DNA of 64,000 nt from NCBI RefSeq assembly GCF_016056295.1, contig NZ_JAECZB010000096.1, positions 62,001-126,000 on the forward strand, read 5' to 3'. This document shows positions 26,922 to 37,115 of the stretch, piece after piece. The stretch is from Atlanticothrix silvestris CENA357. GTDB lineage: Bacteria; Cyanobacteriota; Cyanobacteriia; Cyanobacteriales; Nostocaceae. Below the pieces are notes generated by a model. The model did no database searches, had not been told where the DNA came from, and saw only the letters and a list, made by a program, of their open reading frames with translations. A program made the translations under genes and the position numbers. Position 1 is the stretch's first letter, and each line of letters begins with the position of its first letter.

Positions 26922-28718
26922 TTAACTAATAGCTTCCATTGCTGACGCTGCGCCTAACTGTAAAGCATAGAGGTTTGCGTAAACACCTTGCTGATTAATC
27001 AGCTGCTCATGAGTACCCCGTTCGACAATTTCTCCTTGCTGAATCACCAATACTTGATCGGCTTGGGTAACTGTGCTAAGACGATGAGCAATCACAAAAC
27101 TAGTACGATTTTTGAGTAAACGGGCGATCGCACTTTGTACTAGTGCTTCTGTACGGGTATCTATGCTGCTGGTTGCTTCATCAAGAATCAAAATTTGGGG
27201 ATTAATTAATACCGCGCGAGCAATACTAACCAGTTGTCGCTGTCCCTGACTCAAGGGGGCACCCCTTTCACCTAATTGAGTTGCGTAACCCTCTGGTAGT
27301 GAGGTGACAAACTCATGTACATTTGCCAGTTGCGCCGCCGCTTCGATTTCAGCTTGGGTAGCGTGGGGACAGCCAAAAGCAATATTTTCGGCGACAGTAC
27401 CGCTAAATAAAATATTGTCTTGTAAGACAATGCCAATCTGACGGCGCAAACTAGCTTGAGTCACACTACGCACATCAATATCATCAATTTTGACTGCACC
27501 ACCAGAGACATCGTAGAAACGCAAAATCAAGTTAATAATCGTACTTTTACCCGATCCGGTCGCTCCGACTAAAGCAATCATCTGTCCTGGATAGGCGTGT
27601 AAATTCACTCCTTTAAGAACCAGTTGATTTGGGTTATAGCCAAAGGTAACGTTATCGAATATCACCTCACCTTGAATAGGAGGCATTTCAGTCGCATCGG
27701 GTGCATCTTGAAGTTGTGACGGTTCATCCAAGAGTAGGAAAATGCGTTCTAATCCGGCAAAGGCAGACTGAGCTTGGGTGTAAAACTGGCTGAGAATTTG
27801 GATAGGGCGGAAGAACTGCTGAACGTAAAGTAAAAAGGATGTTACTACACCAACTGTTGCTGCTCCTGTGACAGCGAGATAGCCACCATAAGCTAGTACA
27901 GCTGCAGTTGCTAGGGTGTTAAGAAAATCAATTGACGGCAAAAAAGCGGCGGTAATTGCCACTGCTTCGACGTTGGCATCACGGTTGGCAGCGTTGAGAA
28001 CGTCGAACTCTGCGATGTTAATATTTACACGATTAAATGCTTGTGCTTCTCGCACACTACCAATGTCTTCTTCTAATTTGGCGGAAAGTTCCCCAATTGT
28101 TTGGCGGGTGACACGAAATCTAGCTCTTGCCCAACGTGCGAATAAGCTGGTGGTTACAATCATCAGTGGTACAACTAAGTTGCTCAATAAACCAAGTTGC
28201 AAGTTAATTGAGAGCATCGCAATCACAATACCAACCAAACTCAAAGTATTACCCAACATTTGGGCGATCGTTTGTCCAAAGGCCTGATTAACGGTATTCA
28301 CATCATTCAGCAAGCGGCTCATTAAATCGCCGGCTTCACTGCGGTCAAAAAAGCTCAGTGGTAGACTTTGGATTTTAATAAAAATATCTTGCCGTAATTG
28401 AGCTAGCAACCGCTGCATAATCCAACCAACTCGCAAGATTTGACCCCGGATTGCCAAAATACCAAGTCCGTAGATTAGTCCTAGTAGTCCTAATAGTAGT
28501 AATAAGCTTTGCAAATTGCCTTTTGCAATCAAGTTATCAATTGACCACCCAAGTAAGAATGGCCCAATTGCCTGAGTTGACGCACCGATCGCTACTAATG
28601 TCAGGGCAATAGGAATTTCTTTGCGGTAAGGTCGCAGGTATTGTAAAAAGCGTCGCAGAGTGGAGAGTTGGTGATTCGCATTTTGATCGGATGCAACAAC
28701 TGGGCCTGTACCTCTCAT
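26922..28718 (-). CDS. ABC exporter half-transporter, catalytically complete NBD
   Basis: A 598-residue membrane-NBD half-transporter. Six membrane helices lie in the first 330 residues. The NBD has Walker A GATGSGKST, a non-canonical signature LSQGQRQLVSIARA, Walker B ILILDEATSSID with catalytic Glu, and H-loop SFVIAHRLSTV. The partner encoded 82 bp upstream has the opposite defects, so the pair forms a heterodimer of the BmrCD/TM287-288 type in which only one ATP site hydrolyses. Substrates could be lipids or drugs; none is shown. Confidence 0.93.
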   Translation of the reverse strand: MRGTGPVVASDQNANHQLSTLRRFLQYLRPYRKEIPIALTLVAIGASTQAIGPFLLGWSIDNLIAKGNLQSLLLLLGLLGLIYGLGILAIRGQILRVGWIMQRLLAQLRQDIFIKIQSLPLSFFDRSEAGDLMSRLLNDVNTVNQAFGQTIAQMLGNTLSLVGIVIAMLSINLQLGLLSNLVVPLMIVTTSLFARWARARFRVTRQTIGELSAKLEEDIGSVREAQAFNRVNINIAEFDVLNAANRDANVEAVAITAAFLPSIDFLNTLATAAVLAYGGYLAVTGAATVGVVTSFLLYVQQFFRPIQILSQFYTQAQSAFAGLERIFLLLDEPSQLQDAPDATEMPPIQGEVIFDNVTFGYNPNQLVLKGVNLHAYPGQMIALVGATGSGKSTIINLILRFYDVSGGAVKIDDIDVRSVTQASLRRQIGIVLQDNILFSGTVAENIAFGCPHATQAEIEAAAQLANVHEFVTSLPEGYATQLGERGAPLSQGQRQLVSIARAVLINPQILILDEATSSIDTRTEALVQSAIARLLKNRTSFVIAHRLSTVTQADQVLVIQQGEIVERGTHEQLINQQGVYANLYALQLGAASAMEAIS

Positions 28719-28800
28719 AGCAATTTTCTTTTTTAGATTTTGGATTAAAAGTTTTTGTCAAAAAGCCGTTACAGAAATTTATTTAAATTTGGTATTATAC

Positions 28801-30573
28801 TTATTGTTTTTGCTTGACTTGAGATTCCAAAATTACACCATATAGTGGGCTTGTTTGCATCAATTCTTCATGAGTACCTTGGGCAATTAATCGTCCTTGA
28901 TCGATGAGCAAAATACGATCAGCGTTTTTAACTGTGCTAATGCGTTGAGCTACAACAAAAGTTACACAGGCTTTTTGGCGCATGAGGTCATCTAGTTCAG
29001 CTTGAATCTGAGCAGCAGTTTTGGCATCTACCGCAGAAGTACTGTCATCTAAAATCAGAATACTGTAATCGGTCAGTAAGGTGCGGGCGATCGCAATTCG
29101 TTGTTTTTGTCCGCCAGATAAACCCACGCCACGTTCACCCACAATCGTTTCGTAGGCATCGGGCAAACTAATAATAAAATCATGAATTTGAGCAGTTTTT
29201 GCTACCTCAACCACTTGCTCTAAGGTAGCGTTGGGTTTGGCATAAGTGATATTCTCGCGGATAGTACCAGAGAATAACGTAGTTTCTTGGAAGACAATTC
29301 CAATATGCGTTCTCAGACTATGGAGTGTAAAATCTCGCACATCTCGCCCGTCAATGCGAATTGCTCCCTGTGTGACATCATAAAATCGGGAAATCAAGTT
29401 CATAATCGTACTTTTCCCAGAACCTGTCATCCCCAAAACGGCGATCAATTCCTTGGGTTTTGTTTCAAAGGAAACATTTTTGAGAGCTGCTGTTGCAGCT
29501 CCAGGATAGCGAAAGCAGACGTTCTCAAAGGTAATTCTGCCACTGCAGGTTTCAAAAGGAATCGCATCTGGGCGATCGCGAATTTCTACTTCTGCATCTA
29601 CCACTTCATAAATCCGTTCAGCAGAAGCTGCAGCTTGGGCGATCGTTGGTGCAGCAAAGCCAATCAATAAAATTGGTTGAAGAATCAATGCCAAGTAGGA
29701 GTTAAACGCTACTAGTTCACCAATGGAAAAGCTATCCTCAATTACCTGCGCCCCACCGTAGGCGAAAACTGCCAATGTTACTAAATTACTCAACAAAAAG
29801 ATAAACGGGAAGGTATTGCGAATGGCGCGAATGGTCTTCATATTTGCGTTGACCAAAGCATCATTCATGGTGGTGTAACGCTTGGTTTCAGCTGACTCTC
29901 GCACAAAGGCTTTCACTACCCTGACCCCTAACAAGTTTTCTTGCAAAACGGCGTTGAGATCACTTAGTTGCTCTTGTACCTGCCGGAATAGTTTGTTATT
30001 GCGAGTGATAAATTGTGCCATTAACCATGCTGACATCGGTACAACCGTTAGTGTAATCAGCGCTAGCTGCCAGTTCATCACCAGCAAAACCACCGCAATT
30101 GCCACCAATGTCACAATTCCACCAATCACTTGAATAAGACTAGTACCCACAAATGTGCGAATCTGTTCAATATCGCTAGTGACGCGGGTTAGCAGTTGAG
30201 AGGTCTGTGATTGGTCATGATAGCTGAAACTGAGATTTTGAATTTTACTAAAAATCTGGTTACGCAATTCGTAGGCAACCCCTTGAGATGCGGCCTCTGC
30301 CAAATAGCTCTGTCCAAAGTTAAATAAACCGCGAGCGATCGCTGCAACAACCATCCAAGCAGCGCTATAAAGTACAATTTGTAAATTTTGTGGGATAATG
30401 CCTTGATCGATGCCCCAACGAAACAACTGGGGAGTCAGTGCATTGGCAACTGTCAACAGCAACAAACTGACTAAGGCTCCCAGTGAAATCCATCGGTAAG
30501 CACGCAAACTCCCCAGGACACGCTGAATTGCCTGCATTGAAGACTTTTCCTGAAGTTCTGGTTGTTGAACCAA
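28801..30573 (-). CDS. ABC exporter half-transporter, degenerate NBD
   Basis: A 590-residue half-transporter, first gene of the two-gene operon. Six membrane helices are followed by an NBD with Walker A GMTGSGKST and canonical signature LSGGQKQRIAIARTLL. Walker B is LILDDSTSAVD, where the catalytic Glu is Asp. The H-loop is TFVVAQRISTV, where His is Gln. These two substitutions are the hallmark of the degenerate subunit of heterodimeric exporters. Its canonical signature loop completes the active site formed with the Walker motifs of the downstream subunit. Confidence 0.93.
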   Translation of the reverse strand: MVQQPELQEKSSMQAIQRVLGSLRAYRWISLGALVSLLLLTVANALTPQLFRWGIDQGIIPQNLQIVLYSAAWMVVAAIARGLFNFGQSYLAEAASQGVAYELRNQIFSKIQNLSFSYHDQSQTSQLLTRVTSDIEQIRTFVGTSLIQVIGGIVTLVAIAVVLLVMNWQLALITLTVVPMSAWLMAQFITRNNKLFRQVQEQLSDLNAVLQENLLGVRVVKAFVRESAETKRYTTMNDALVNANMKTIRAIRNTFPFIFLLSNLVTLAVFAYGGAQVIEDSFSIGELVAFNSYLALILQPILLIGFAAPTIAQAAASAERIYEVVDAEVEIRDRPDAIPFETCSGRITFENVCFRYPGAATAALKNVSFETKPKELIAVLGMTGSGKSTIMNLISRFYDVTQGAIRIDGRDVRDFTLHSLRTHIGIVFQETTLFSGTIRENITYAKPNATLEQVVEVAKTAQIHDFIISLPDAYETIVGERGVGLSGGQKQRIAIARTLLTDYSILILDDSTSAVDAKTAAQIQAELDDLMRQKACVTFVVAQRISTVKNADRILLIDQGRLIAQGTHEELMQTSPLYGVILESQVKQKQ

Positions 30574-31196
30574 TGAATTTACTCCTGTGTTTCTGAAAAA
30601 TTATCTCTTATTTTTTGCTCCTTAGTACATCCTCTGCTAGTAGGATTGGCACTACATTATCGGTATACTCAGGCGATCGCTACCCTTATTTTTATCCTGC
30701 TAACGATGCCCATTTTCAGGCTGGTAGATTGCTATATCTAGTCCTAAAGTAGGATACTGGCAGATTTCATTAAACAACTTTCTAAAAAAGGTTATTTTAA
30801 ATCCTTCTAAAGATTAATGAAAAAGATGATGCTTTTTAGTTAAGAGTAATTATCCCAATTGTTGGTTATAGCTATTCTCAGAAATGTTGAAAGCTATCGA
30901 ACCGCTTTTTGAACAACGTTCTCTACGAGACGCTGCGCGTTAGCGGAGCTTTCGCTTTAGCGATACGTAAGCTTGCTATCGCTACGCTAGCAGTATTGCC
31001 TCATAGAAGAAAGTGTCCGTTGCCAAGAAAAAAAAGCAAAGAATTTCATCAATCATTTAAAACTGTTATAGATAGAAGGTAGAAGCTTATTGATTTATTT
31101 CTATATTTCTACTTGTATATATCGCGCTATAGATACGCTTTTGCATATTTAACGTTTACAGTAACCAGTAACAGGAAATAAAGAGAGCAAAATTTC
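30574..31196. other. Intergenic region with a dispersed palindromic repeat
   Basis: This region holds the ABC-operon promoter and no gene. At 30918-30992 it contains a GC-rich repeat rich in GCGTTAGC, AGCTTTCGCTTTAGCG and TAGCGATACG-type segments, similar to REP-like repeats spread through Nostoc genomes. Related fragments occur at about 4565-4602 and 34241-34268. Confidence 0.55.
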
Positions 31197-31958
31197 ATGC
31201 CAGACAAGCAACGTTTGGAAGAGCAGTTAATATCACAAGAAGCTGAAAGGAGGCTATCTAACCAGTTAGATGAAGCAGAACAAATCGACGTAGATGTGCA
31301 AACCGATTTATTGCAATTAGTTCAGGGACATGCAGATGGCGTTTCCTTTGCAGCAAAAGGATTAGTGCTGAAAGAAAATATACATGTTCAAGAAATAAAA
31401 CTGCAAACAGATAGTATTTCTGTTAATCCTTTAAGTGCTATTTTTGGCCAAATAGAATTAAATGAGCCAGTTAATGCTGTTGCTCGTGTCGTAATGACAG
31501 AAGCAGATATTAACTGTGCTTTGGATTCCGAATTTGTTCGCAGTTTGGTACAAAAATTTCAGTTGGATTTAGATGGTCAAAGCGTCAGTTTTGAGCTACA
31601 AAATATCCAGTTATTTTTACCTAGTGATGGCAAAATAGGATTTAAAGGGACAATACTAATCAAGGAGAATAGCAGTACTCAGTTATTAGGCGTTGTGGGA
31701 ATAGTTATTCCACGTACTGATTCACAACCCATCAGAATAGAAAGTATCAAATGTACCGAAAAAGAGGGTCTTTCTATAGAACTGATTGCGGCATTTATGC
31801 AGAAGATCAAAGAATTAGCAAAGCTTCCATATTTTACATGGGAAGATATAGCATTCCGTGTCCAAAATATGGAAGTTTCAAAGGAAAGTTTAACAATAAT
31901 TTTAGAAGCTAATGTGCAGCAACTATCATCCTCAGAAATAGATTTTCTACTTAAATGA
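31197..31958 (+). CDS. DUF2993 (LmeA-type) family protein
   Basis: A 253-residue protein of the DUF2993 family, common in cyanobacteria and actinobacteria. It shows ALDSEFVRSLVQKF and IQLFLPSDGKIGFKGTILI, a lipid-binding-like beta-sandwich pattern. There is no signal peptide. The N-terminus (DKQRLEEQLISQEAERRL) is charged and helical. In mycobacteria LmeA is a phosphatase of mannoside-lipids; whether that holds here is unknown. It lies just upstream of crtO on the same strand. Confidence 0.82.
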   Translation: MPDKQRLEEQLISQEAERRLSNQLDEAEQIDVDVQTDLLQLVQGHADGVSFAAKGLVLKENIHVQEIKLQTDSISVNPLSAIFGQIELNEPVNAVARVVMTEADINCALDSEFVRSLVQKFQLDLDGQSVSFELQNIQLFLPSDGKIGFKGTILIKENSSTQLLGVVGIVIPRTDSQPIRIESIKCTEKEGLSIELIAAFMQKIKELAKLPYFTWEDIAFRVQNMEVSKESLTIILEANVQQLSSSEIDFLLK

Positions 31959-32056
31959 AAGGGAATTTATTAATTTTCAAACTTGTAAGTTTCCTTAACA
32001 CTTTGTAATATTAACAAGCTACTCTATTGACCTCTATCTATTCCAAAATTAAAAAT

Positions 32057-33751
32057 ATGCAAGAGTATGATGTCGTAATTATCGGTGCGGGACACAATGG
32101 ACTAGTTTGTGCTGCTTATTTGCTCAAAGCTGGCTATAGCGTCCTGTTGCTCGAAAAGCGTTCTGTTCCAGGAGGGGCAGCAACAACAGAAGAATGTTTA
32201 CCGGAAACAGCGCCTGGATTTAAATTTAATTTGTGTGCCATTGACCATGAATTTATCCATTTGGGGCCAGTTGTTGAAGAATTAGAACTAGGAAAATACG
32301 GTTTGGAATATCTGGAATGCGATCCAGTTGTTTTTTGCCCCCATCCTGATGGCAAGTATTTTTTAGGTCATAAATCGCTAGACAAGACTTGTGCAGAAAT
32401 TGCTCGATATAGTGATCGCGATGCCCAAAAATACGCAGAATTTACCCAATATTGGCAGCGGGCATTAGGCGCAATGATTCCCATGTTTAATGCTCCGCCC
32501 AAATCAATTATCGATATCGCTGGCAATTACGATATTACAAAAATAAAAGATTTATTTTCAGTCATCGGTTCGCCAAACAAAACCCTAGACTTTATTCGCA
32601 ATATGTTGACTAGCTCTGAAGATCTACTCAACGAGTGGTTTGATTCGGAGTTTCTCAAAGCACCACTAGCAAGACTAGCCTCAGAACTTGGTGCGCCACC
32701 ATCACAAAAAACCATTGCTATTGGTGCAATCATGATGGCAATGCGTCATAACCCAGGCATGGCAAGACCACGAGGCGGTACGGGTGCCCTTGTACAAGCA
32801 TTGGTGAATTTAGTTAAAAGTAAAGGCGGTGTGATTCTCACAGATCAGCATGTTGAAAAAGTTTTGATTGATGATGGCAAAGCCGTTGGTGTGCGGGTTA
32901 GCGGGGGTACAGAATATCGTGCTAAATACGGGGTGATTTCTAATATCGATGCTAAGCGGTTATTTTTGCAAATGACTGATAAAAGTGATATCGATGCAGC
33001 AGAACCAGAATTGTGGGAAAGATTAGAACGCCGCATTGTTAACAACAACGAAACTATCCTCAAGATAGATTTAGCTTTAGATGAACCCCTGCGTTTTCCC
33101 TACCACGCACATAAAGATGAATATTTAATCGGATCTATCTTGATTGCAGATTCTGTGGCTCATGTAGAACAGGCTCATAGTAAATGTACCTTAGGAGAGA
33201 TACCCGATTCTGATCCATCAATGTATGTGGTGATGCCTAGCGCCCTTGATCCAACCTTAGCACCACCAGGCAAACACACTTTATGGATTGAGTTTTTTGC
33301 TCCCTATCAAATTGCAGGTGCAGAAGGTACTGGTTTAAAAGGTACTGGTTGGACAGATGAATTAAAAAATAAGGTTGCAGACAGAGTAATTGACAAGCTG
33401 GCAAACTATGCGCCGAATGTAAAAACAGCCACTATCGCCCGTCGTGTAGAAAGTCCAGCTGAATTAGGAGAAAGATTAGGTGCGTACAAGGGCAATTATT
33501 ACCACGTTGATATGACCTTAGATCAAATGGTGTTTTTCCGTCCCTTGCCAGAATTAGCTAACTACAAAACGCCAATTGAAAATTTATTTTTGACTGGTGC
33601 AGGAACTCATCCAGGTGGTTCTATTTCCGGAATGCCAGGACGCAATTGCGCTCGTGTGTTTTTGCAAGCGAAACATCCTTTTGCTCAAACTTTGAAGGAT
33701 GCACGAGATTCGATTAAATCAACTGTCGAGTCGGTGTTTAAAATTAATTGA
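32057..33751 (+). CDS. crtO: Beta-carotene ketolase, CrtO type
   Basis: A 564-residue FAD-dependent amine oxidase/phytoene-desaturase-like enzyme. The dinucleotide-binding motif is DVVIIGAGHNGLVCAAYLL, followed by LLLEKRSVPGGAATTEE. The C-terminal flavin motif is LFLTGAGTHPGGSISGMPGRN. The sequence and length match CrtO, which converts beta-carotene to echinenone in Nostoc/Anabaena, rather than the shorter CrtI- or CrtP-type desaturases. The start at ATG 32057 fits the family; an upstream TTG at 32027 is less likely. The paralogue family includes other carotenoid oxidoreductases, so the substrate is an inference. Confidence 0.82.
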   Translation: MQEYDVVIIGAGHNGLVCAAYLLKAGYSVLLLEKRSVPGGAATTEECLPETAPGFKFNLCAIDHEFIHLGPVVEELELGKYGLEYLECDPVVFCPHPDGKYFLGHKSLDKTCAEIARYSDRDAQKYAEFTQYWQRALGAMIPMFNAPPKSIIDIAGNYDITKIKDLFSVIGSPNKTLDFIRNMLTSSEDLLNEWFDSEFLKAPLARLASELGAPPSQKTIAIGAIMMAMRHNPGMARPRGGTGALVQALVNLVKSKGGVILTDQHVEKVLIDDGKAVGVRVSGGTEYRAKYGVISNIDAKRLFLQMTDKSDIDAAEPELWERLERRIVNNNETILKIDLALDEPLRFPYHAHKDEYLIGSILIADSVAHVEQAHSKCTLGEIPDSDPSMYVVMPSALDPTLAPPGKHTLWIEFFAPYQIAGAEGTGLKGTGWTDELKNKVADRVIDKLANYAPNVKTATIARRVESPAELGERLGAYKGNYYHVDMTLDQMVFFRPLPELANYKTPIENLFLTGAGTHPGGSISGMPGRNCARVFLQAKHPFAQTLKDARDSIKSTVESVFKIN

Positions 33752-33840
33752 TTTTGGTGCAAAGATGTTGCTAGTACCGCTATGTGGAAGTAAAACATTT
33801 TAACAGTTTGAAATGAATGTTTTATTTTTGCTGTGTTGTA

Positions 33841-34005
33841 CTAGTATTCCTCCTTGTGTATAATATAGAACTTAGATTCTGGCATGTGTCGTACCCAGAC
33901 AATTTGAGAACCATCGAACAAAGGAACCTCAACTTGCCACCATGAACCGCCCAATAGACGACGATACCAACGAAAGTTTGAAAAAAAACAATCTAATAGT
34001 TGCAT
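33841..34005 (-). CDS. 54-residue Trp-rich small protein
   Basis: A minus-strand ATG-to-TAG frame encodes MQLLDCFFSNFRWYRRLLGG then SWWQVEVPLFDGSQIVWVRH then MPESKFYIIHKEEY. Three aromatic clusters and a charged end give a protein-like composition. It resembles small Nostoc proteins with a W-Y-R-R-L-L-G-G core, although I cannot name a family. It is shorter than most automatic length cutoffs. Confidence 0.65.
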   Translation of the reverse strand: MQLLDCFFSNFRWYRRLLGGSWWQVEVPLFDGSQIVWVRHMPESKFYIIHKEEY

Positions 34006-35069
34006 AAGACCAAAACTTTTAAAAGTAAAGGTGGATGCTAGCTTTGTATTTACAGCAAGGCTTGTAAGAAAACTGTTTTCCTCCTATTACTGAATTTAAA
34101 ATAACTATGTAAGTAAAAACGTCTTTTGGTTGCCAACGTATGTCGGCATCTTAAAAAATATATTGATGTAAAACTGAAATTTGAAAAACATTTGCTGCAA
34201 GCATTATGAAAGCTCTAGCAGGAGACAATAAGCAGTTTGCGTAAGCGTTGCCGTAGGCTAGGCAAAAGGTAAAAACATTACTGTTCTTGACATTCACGCT
34301 TTCCAAATGCCTAGTCTGTATGCTATTTGTCATACTTTAAAAGATACGGCTATCTGCTTGATTCTATTTGACTATTTTTTAGATGTATACGTAATATTTT
34401 TTGCTAGTTATACAAATTCCATGAAAGATACAGCAGTAGCTAATAGCACCCATATCATTATTTGTTTAATAAATCCATCCTTATAATGTTATATTTTTAT
34501 GTTTCTAAGAGTTTTATAAACTCAACGTTTTATTTAGGATAGGCGGCTCTATGATCAAAAAATATACCCCCTAGGGGCATAGTTTTCGGGCATGGAGAAG
34601 AGTTATAAATGCTCTATGTCTCAAGCTGCTTTTGAAGTTATTTATAAAGTAAAAATAAAATTGCTGTAGAGTGTGTTGTGGCGCATATTTCGATATGATT
34701 GGTCATGAAAAGGGGAATTTAATCACCTAACACATCCTACTTAAGATTTACTTTATAAATCGTCTTTTATATAAAAATAGATTTTATAGCGTTTCCTAGC
34801 CTGCTGAAGTACAAAATTATCTGCGTTTATCCGCGTTCATCCTCTTTTATCGGCGGTTAATTATTTATTGCTGTACCTCACGAATGTGGGAATTGATATA
34901 TTATAATTACTAGTCCGGACACGCTAGAAAATAAGAAATGTAAATTTACCAAACGAAAACCACAACAGGATTCTGATGTGGTTAAATATCTTGTCAGTGG
35001 CAGAAACATCACAACTTAAAAGTTTTAATTAAAACTAATTGCGGTCACTTTCACAATGTAAATTGGTAG
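34006..35069. other. Long intergenic region upstream of the PEP-CTERM gene
   Basis: About 1.06 kb with no supported gene. It contains a short palindrome (ACCCCCTAGGGGCAT) near 34565 next to a segment that reappears at about 39160-39196, the second copy of the 24-bp motif at 34742-34765, and a REP-like fragment at 34241-34268. Confidence 0.5.
34742..34765 (+). repeat. 24-bp dispersed motif, copy 2
   Basis: Same sequence as at 24168-24191 apart from a single base (TCGTCT instead of TAGTCT at the end). It lies in a gene-free region. Confidence 0.6.
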
Positions 35070-35822
35070 TTATATTTCAGATATATCTATGGAACTGTCT
35101 TGAGATTGACGACGGCTAAACATCATCATTGCTGCACCAATTATTCCTAAACCTAGTAATGTAGCTGGCTCAGGGACAGAAGTAGTAGTGAATAAAGCAC
35201 CAGAAAAAGCCAAGTTATTAACTGAGCCGCCACTGCTAAGAATTGACTCAACATTGGCAACTTTTACATTGTTGACTTGGAAAGATAAGTTTCCTGCTCC
35301 CTTAGATTTGGAACCATCTTCACTGCTAAATAGTCCATAAAGTGCAACGTCTATAGCGACGTTTTCACCACTTTGTTTGAGTTCATAATTAGCAGAACTC
35401 AAGCTAAATGTATTGATTTTATCTGTGATTGAGGCAGATTCAGCAGCAGACTGAACTACACCAGGTAGAAGAGTTTTACCAAAATCCATAAAAGGATTAT
35501 TTACAGACAAAGGGGAAAACTGAATAATATTACTTATTTTGGCTGTATTGAATGATGTAAAACTTCCTGTTTGAGCTGAAAGAGCAACTGGTGTTATGGG
35601 TTGGGGAGAAAATATTAGAGATTTGGCTGATAACTCTACTAAACTACTTGCTGATGTGGAAGGCAAAGAAGTGTATCCACTACTTAGCTGAAAGTCACCA
35701 TTAAATGAGGCTGCGATCGCAGAATTAGCAAAAGTAAATATCCCTACAAAAGATAATGGTATTACAACAGTGGCAGCAAAAAATGCATCTAATAATTTAG
35801 ATGTAAAAGCAACTATTTTCAT
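35070..35822 (-). CDS. PEP-CTERM sorting-domain exported protein
   Basis: A 250-residue secreted protein. A signal peptide occupies about residues 1-38 (VVIPLSFVGIFTFANSAIAA). The mature part is Ser/Asn/Leu-rich, with no named domain. The C-terminus is a PEP-CTERM signal: VPEPATLLGLGIIGAAMMMF followed by basic SRRQ. It would be processed by an exosortase and is probably displayed or released at the cell surface. The exosortase is not in the window. Confidence 0.9.
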   Translation of the reverse strand: MKIVAFTSKLLDAFFAATVVIPLSFVGIFTFANSAIAASFNGDFQLSSGYTSLPSTSASSLVELSAKSLIFSPQPITPVALSAQTGSFTSFNTAKISNIIQFSPLSVNNPFMDFGKTLLPGVVQSAAESASITDKINTFSLSSANYELKQSGENVAIDVALYGLFSSEDGSKSKGAGNLSFQVNNVKVANVESILSSGGSVNNLAFSGALFTTTSVPEPATLLGLGIIGAAMMMFSRRQSQDSSIDISEI

Positions 35823-35850
35823 TTTCTTCTCCTATAAGAATGTGACAGAA

Positions 35851-36093
35851 CTAGGGGCGTTCTGTATGGAATCTGCAAGATTCACTGCATAGTTTATTTG
35901 TTACTTCGATAGGTTCCCATGAATACTTAAAACAAACAACAAGTCGCATTCCACACTTGCAACTGTCACACTCAGTATTATTTGCTAAGCACCCAGCAAA
36001 TACTGTATAAAATAAATACTTAGTAGCTTTTTTAAGGGATTCGCTACAGGCAAAGTTATCTGATCCAAATCGAATTATTTCAGCCCAAAACAA
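35851..36093 (-). CDS. Cysteine-rich 80-residue ORF (doubtful)
   Basis: The ORF has eight cysteines, clustered in CDSCKCGMRLVVC, and lies between the PEP-CTERM gene and the peptidase gene on the same strand. The clustering hints at a metal-binding protein, but there is no ribosome binding site or recognised family. It may be spurious. Confidence 0.28.
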   Translation of the reverse strand: MFWAEIIRFGSDNFACSESLKKATKYLFYTVFAGCLANNTECDSCKCGMRLVVCFKYSWEPIEVTNKLCSESCRFHTERP

Positions 36094-36115
36094 GTCTTTA
36101 AGGCAAATTAACTAT

Positions 36116-36940
36116 CTAAATCCATTGCCTAGGATCTAGTTGATAGTAACCTTGTAGTAGCTCATAAAGTGACGGATGCTGCTTTAACAGTTGGTGCGGT
36201 TTTTCAAAAAATGTCTCAGTTGCTACGGCAAAAAATTCTGCGGGATTAGTCGCGCCATAGCTATTCATCACGGTTTTTATACCTTTTTGAACATCATTGC
36301 AGAGTTGTTGATATTCTTCTGTCATGACCCTAGCCCACATTGCATAGTCTGAGTTGCGTTGCAAAATAGGAACACCCTCAGCTTTACCATCCTCTTGATC
36401 TAATTGGTGAGCAAATTCGTGAAGAATTACGTTATGTCCATCTTTCCAGTTACCAGTGTCTTGTTGTACCTGTTCCCAAGACAATATTACTTGGTCATTA
36501 ATCCATGATTCCCCTAATCTGGCTACACGCCTTTCTTCGATAATATAATTTCCAGTGGCTACGGTTTCATTCACAAAATAAGTACTGGGATAAATCAAAA
36601 CCGAACGAAGTTTAGGAAAATATTCTCCTCGCTCATTTAATAAAAGCAAACAGGCGATCGCCGCAACAGTTAACCTCATTTCTTCTGTTACTTGCAATCC
36701 CCCACAGCCAATGAATTGTTTTTCTGCTACAAATACTTGAATATGTCCTTGGAGCCGTCTACGTTCTATAGGGGAAAGTCGCAGAGAAAGAGGAAAGTTA
36801 TTTTCAATAATGGCACTCCAAAGCGGTGGAAAAGGACGATTTTTTACACGACTTCTTCGTTGTTTAATCAGGAAGGGGCTGATTAAAATTCCTATGATAA
36901 TCAGCCCCATAATCAGAAAAATAATAATTGTTGCAACCAT
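36116..36940 (-). CDS. MtfA-like zinc peptidase (M90 family)
   Basis: A 274-residue protein with an N-terminal membrane helix (IIFLIMGLIIIGILISPFL) and a zinc site in NVILHEFAHQLDQEDGKAEG (HEFAH). NPAEFFAVATETFFEKP supplies the downstream Glu. This is the pattern of MtfA, whose E. coli homologue binds the regulator Mlc. Here the protein is membrane-anchored, unlike soluble E. coli MtfA. The substrate is unknown. Confidence 0.88.
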   Translation of the reverse strand: MVATIIIFLIMGLIIIGILISPFLIKQRRSRVKNRPFPPLWSAIIENNFPLSLRLSPIERRRLQGHIQVFVAEKQFIGCGGLQVTEEMRLTVAAIACLLLLNERGEYFPKLRSVLIYPSTYFVNETVATGNYIIEERRVARLGESWINDQVILSWEQVQQDTGNWKDGHNVILHEFAHQLDQEDGKAEGVPILQRNSDYAMWARVMTEEYQQLCNDVQKGIKTVMNSYGATNPAEFFAVATETFFEKPHQLLKQHPSLYELLQGYYQLDPRQWI

Positions 36941-37115
36941 TGATTGCTATCTAATTTAGTGAATAATTAGAGTTTTTTATGATTTCAGATTTTTCAAGGA
37001 ATACAAAAAAATAATTATTCAATATTCGGTTGAATTTCAGATGGTGCGTTACGAGATTCTAACGCACCTTATTACAAAAGCAGATTTTAATCTGACAGAA
37101 TCTTATATGGATTAA

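Noticed and set aside
34151..34333. 60-codon minus-strand ORF in the long gap before the PEP-CTERM gene
   Set aside because: It reads across a REP-like fragment (AYGNAYAN) with no supported start; probably spurious.
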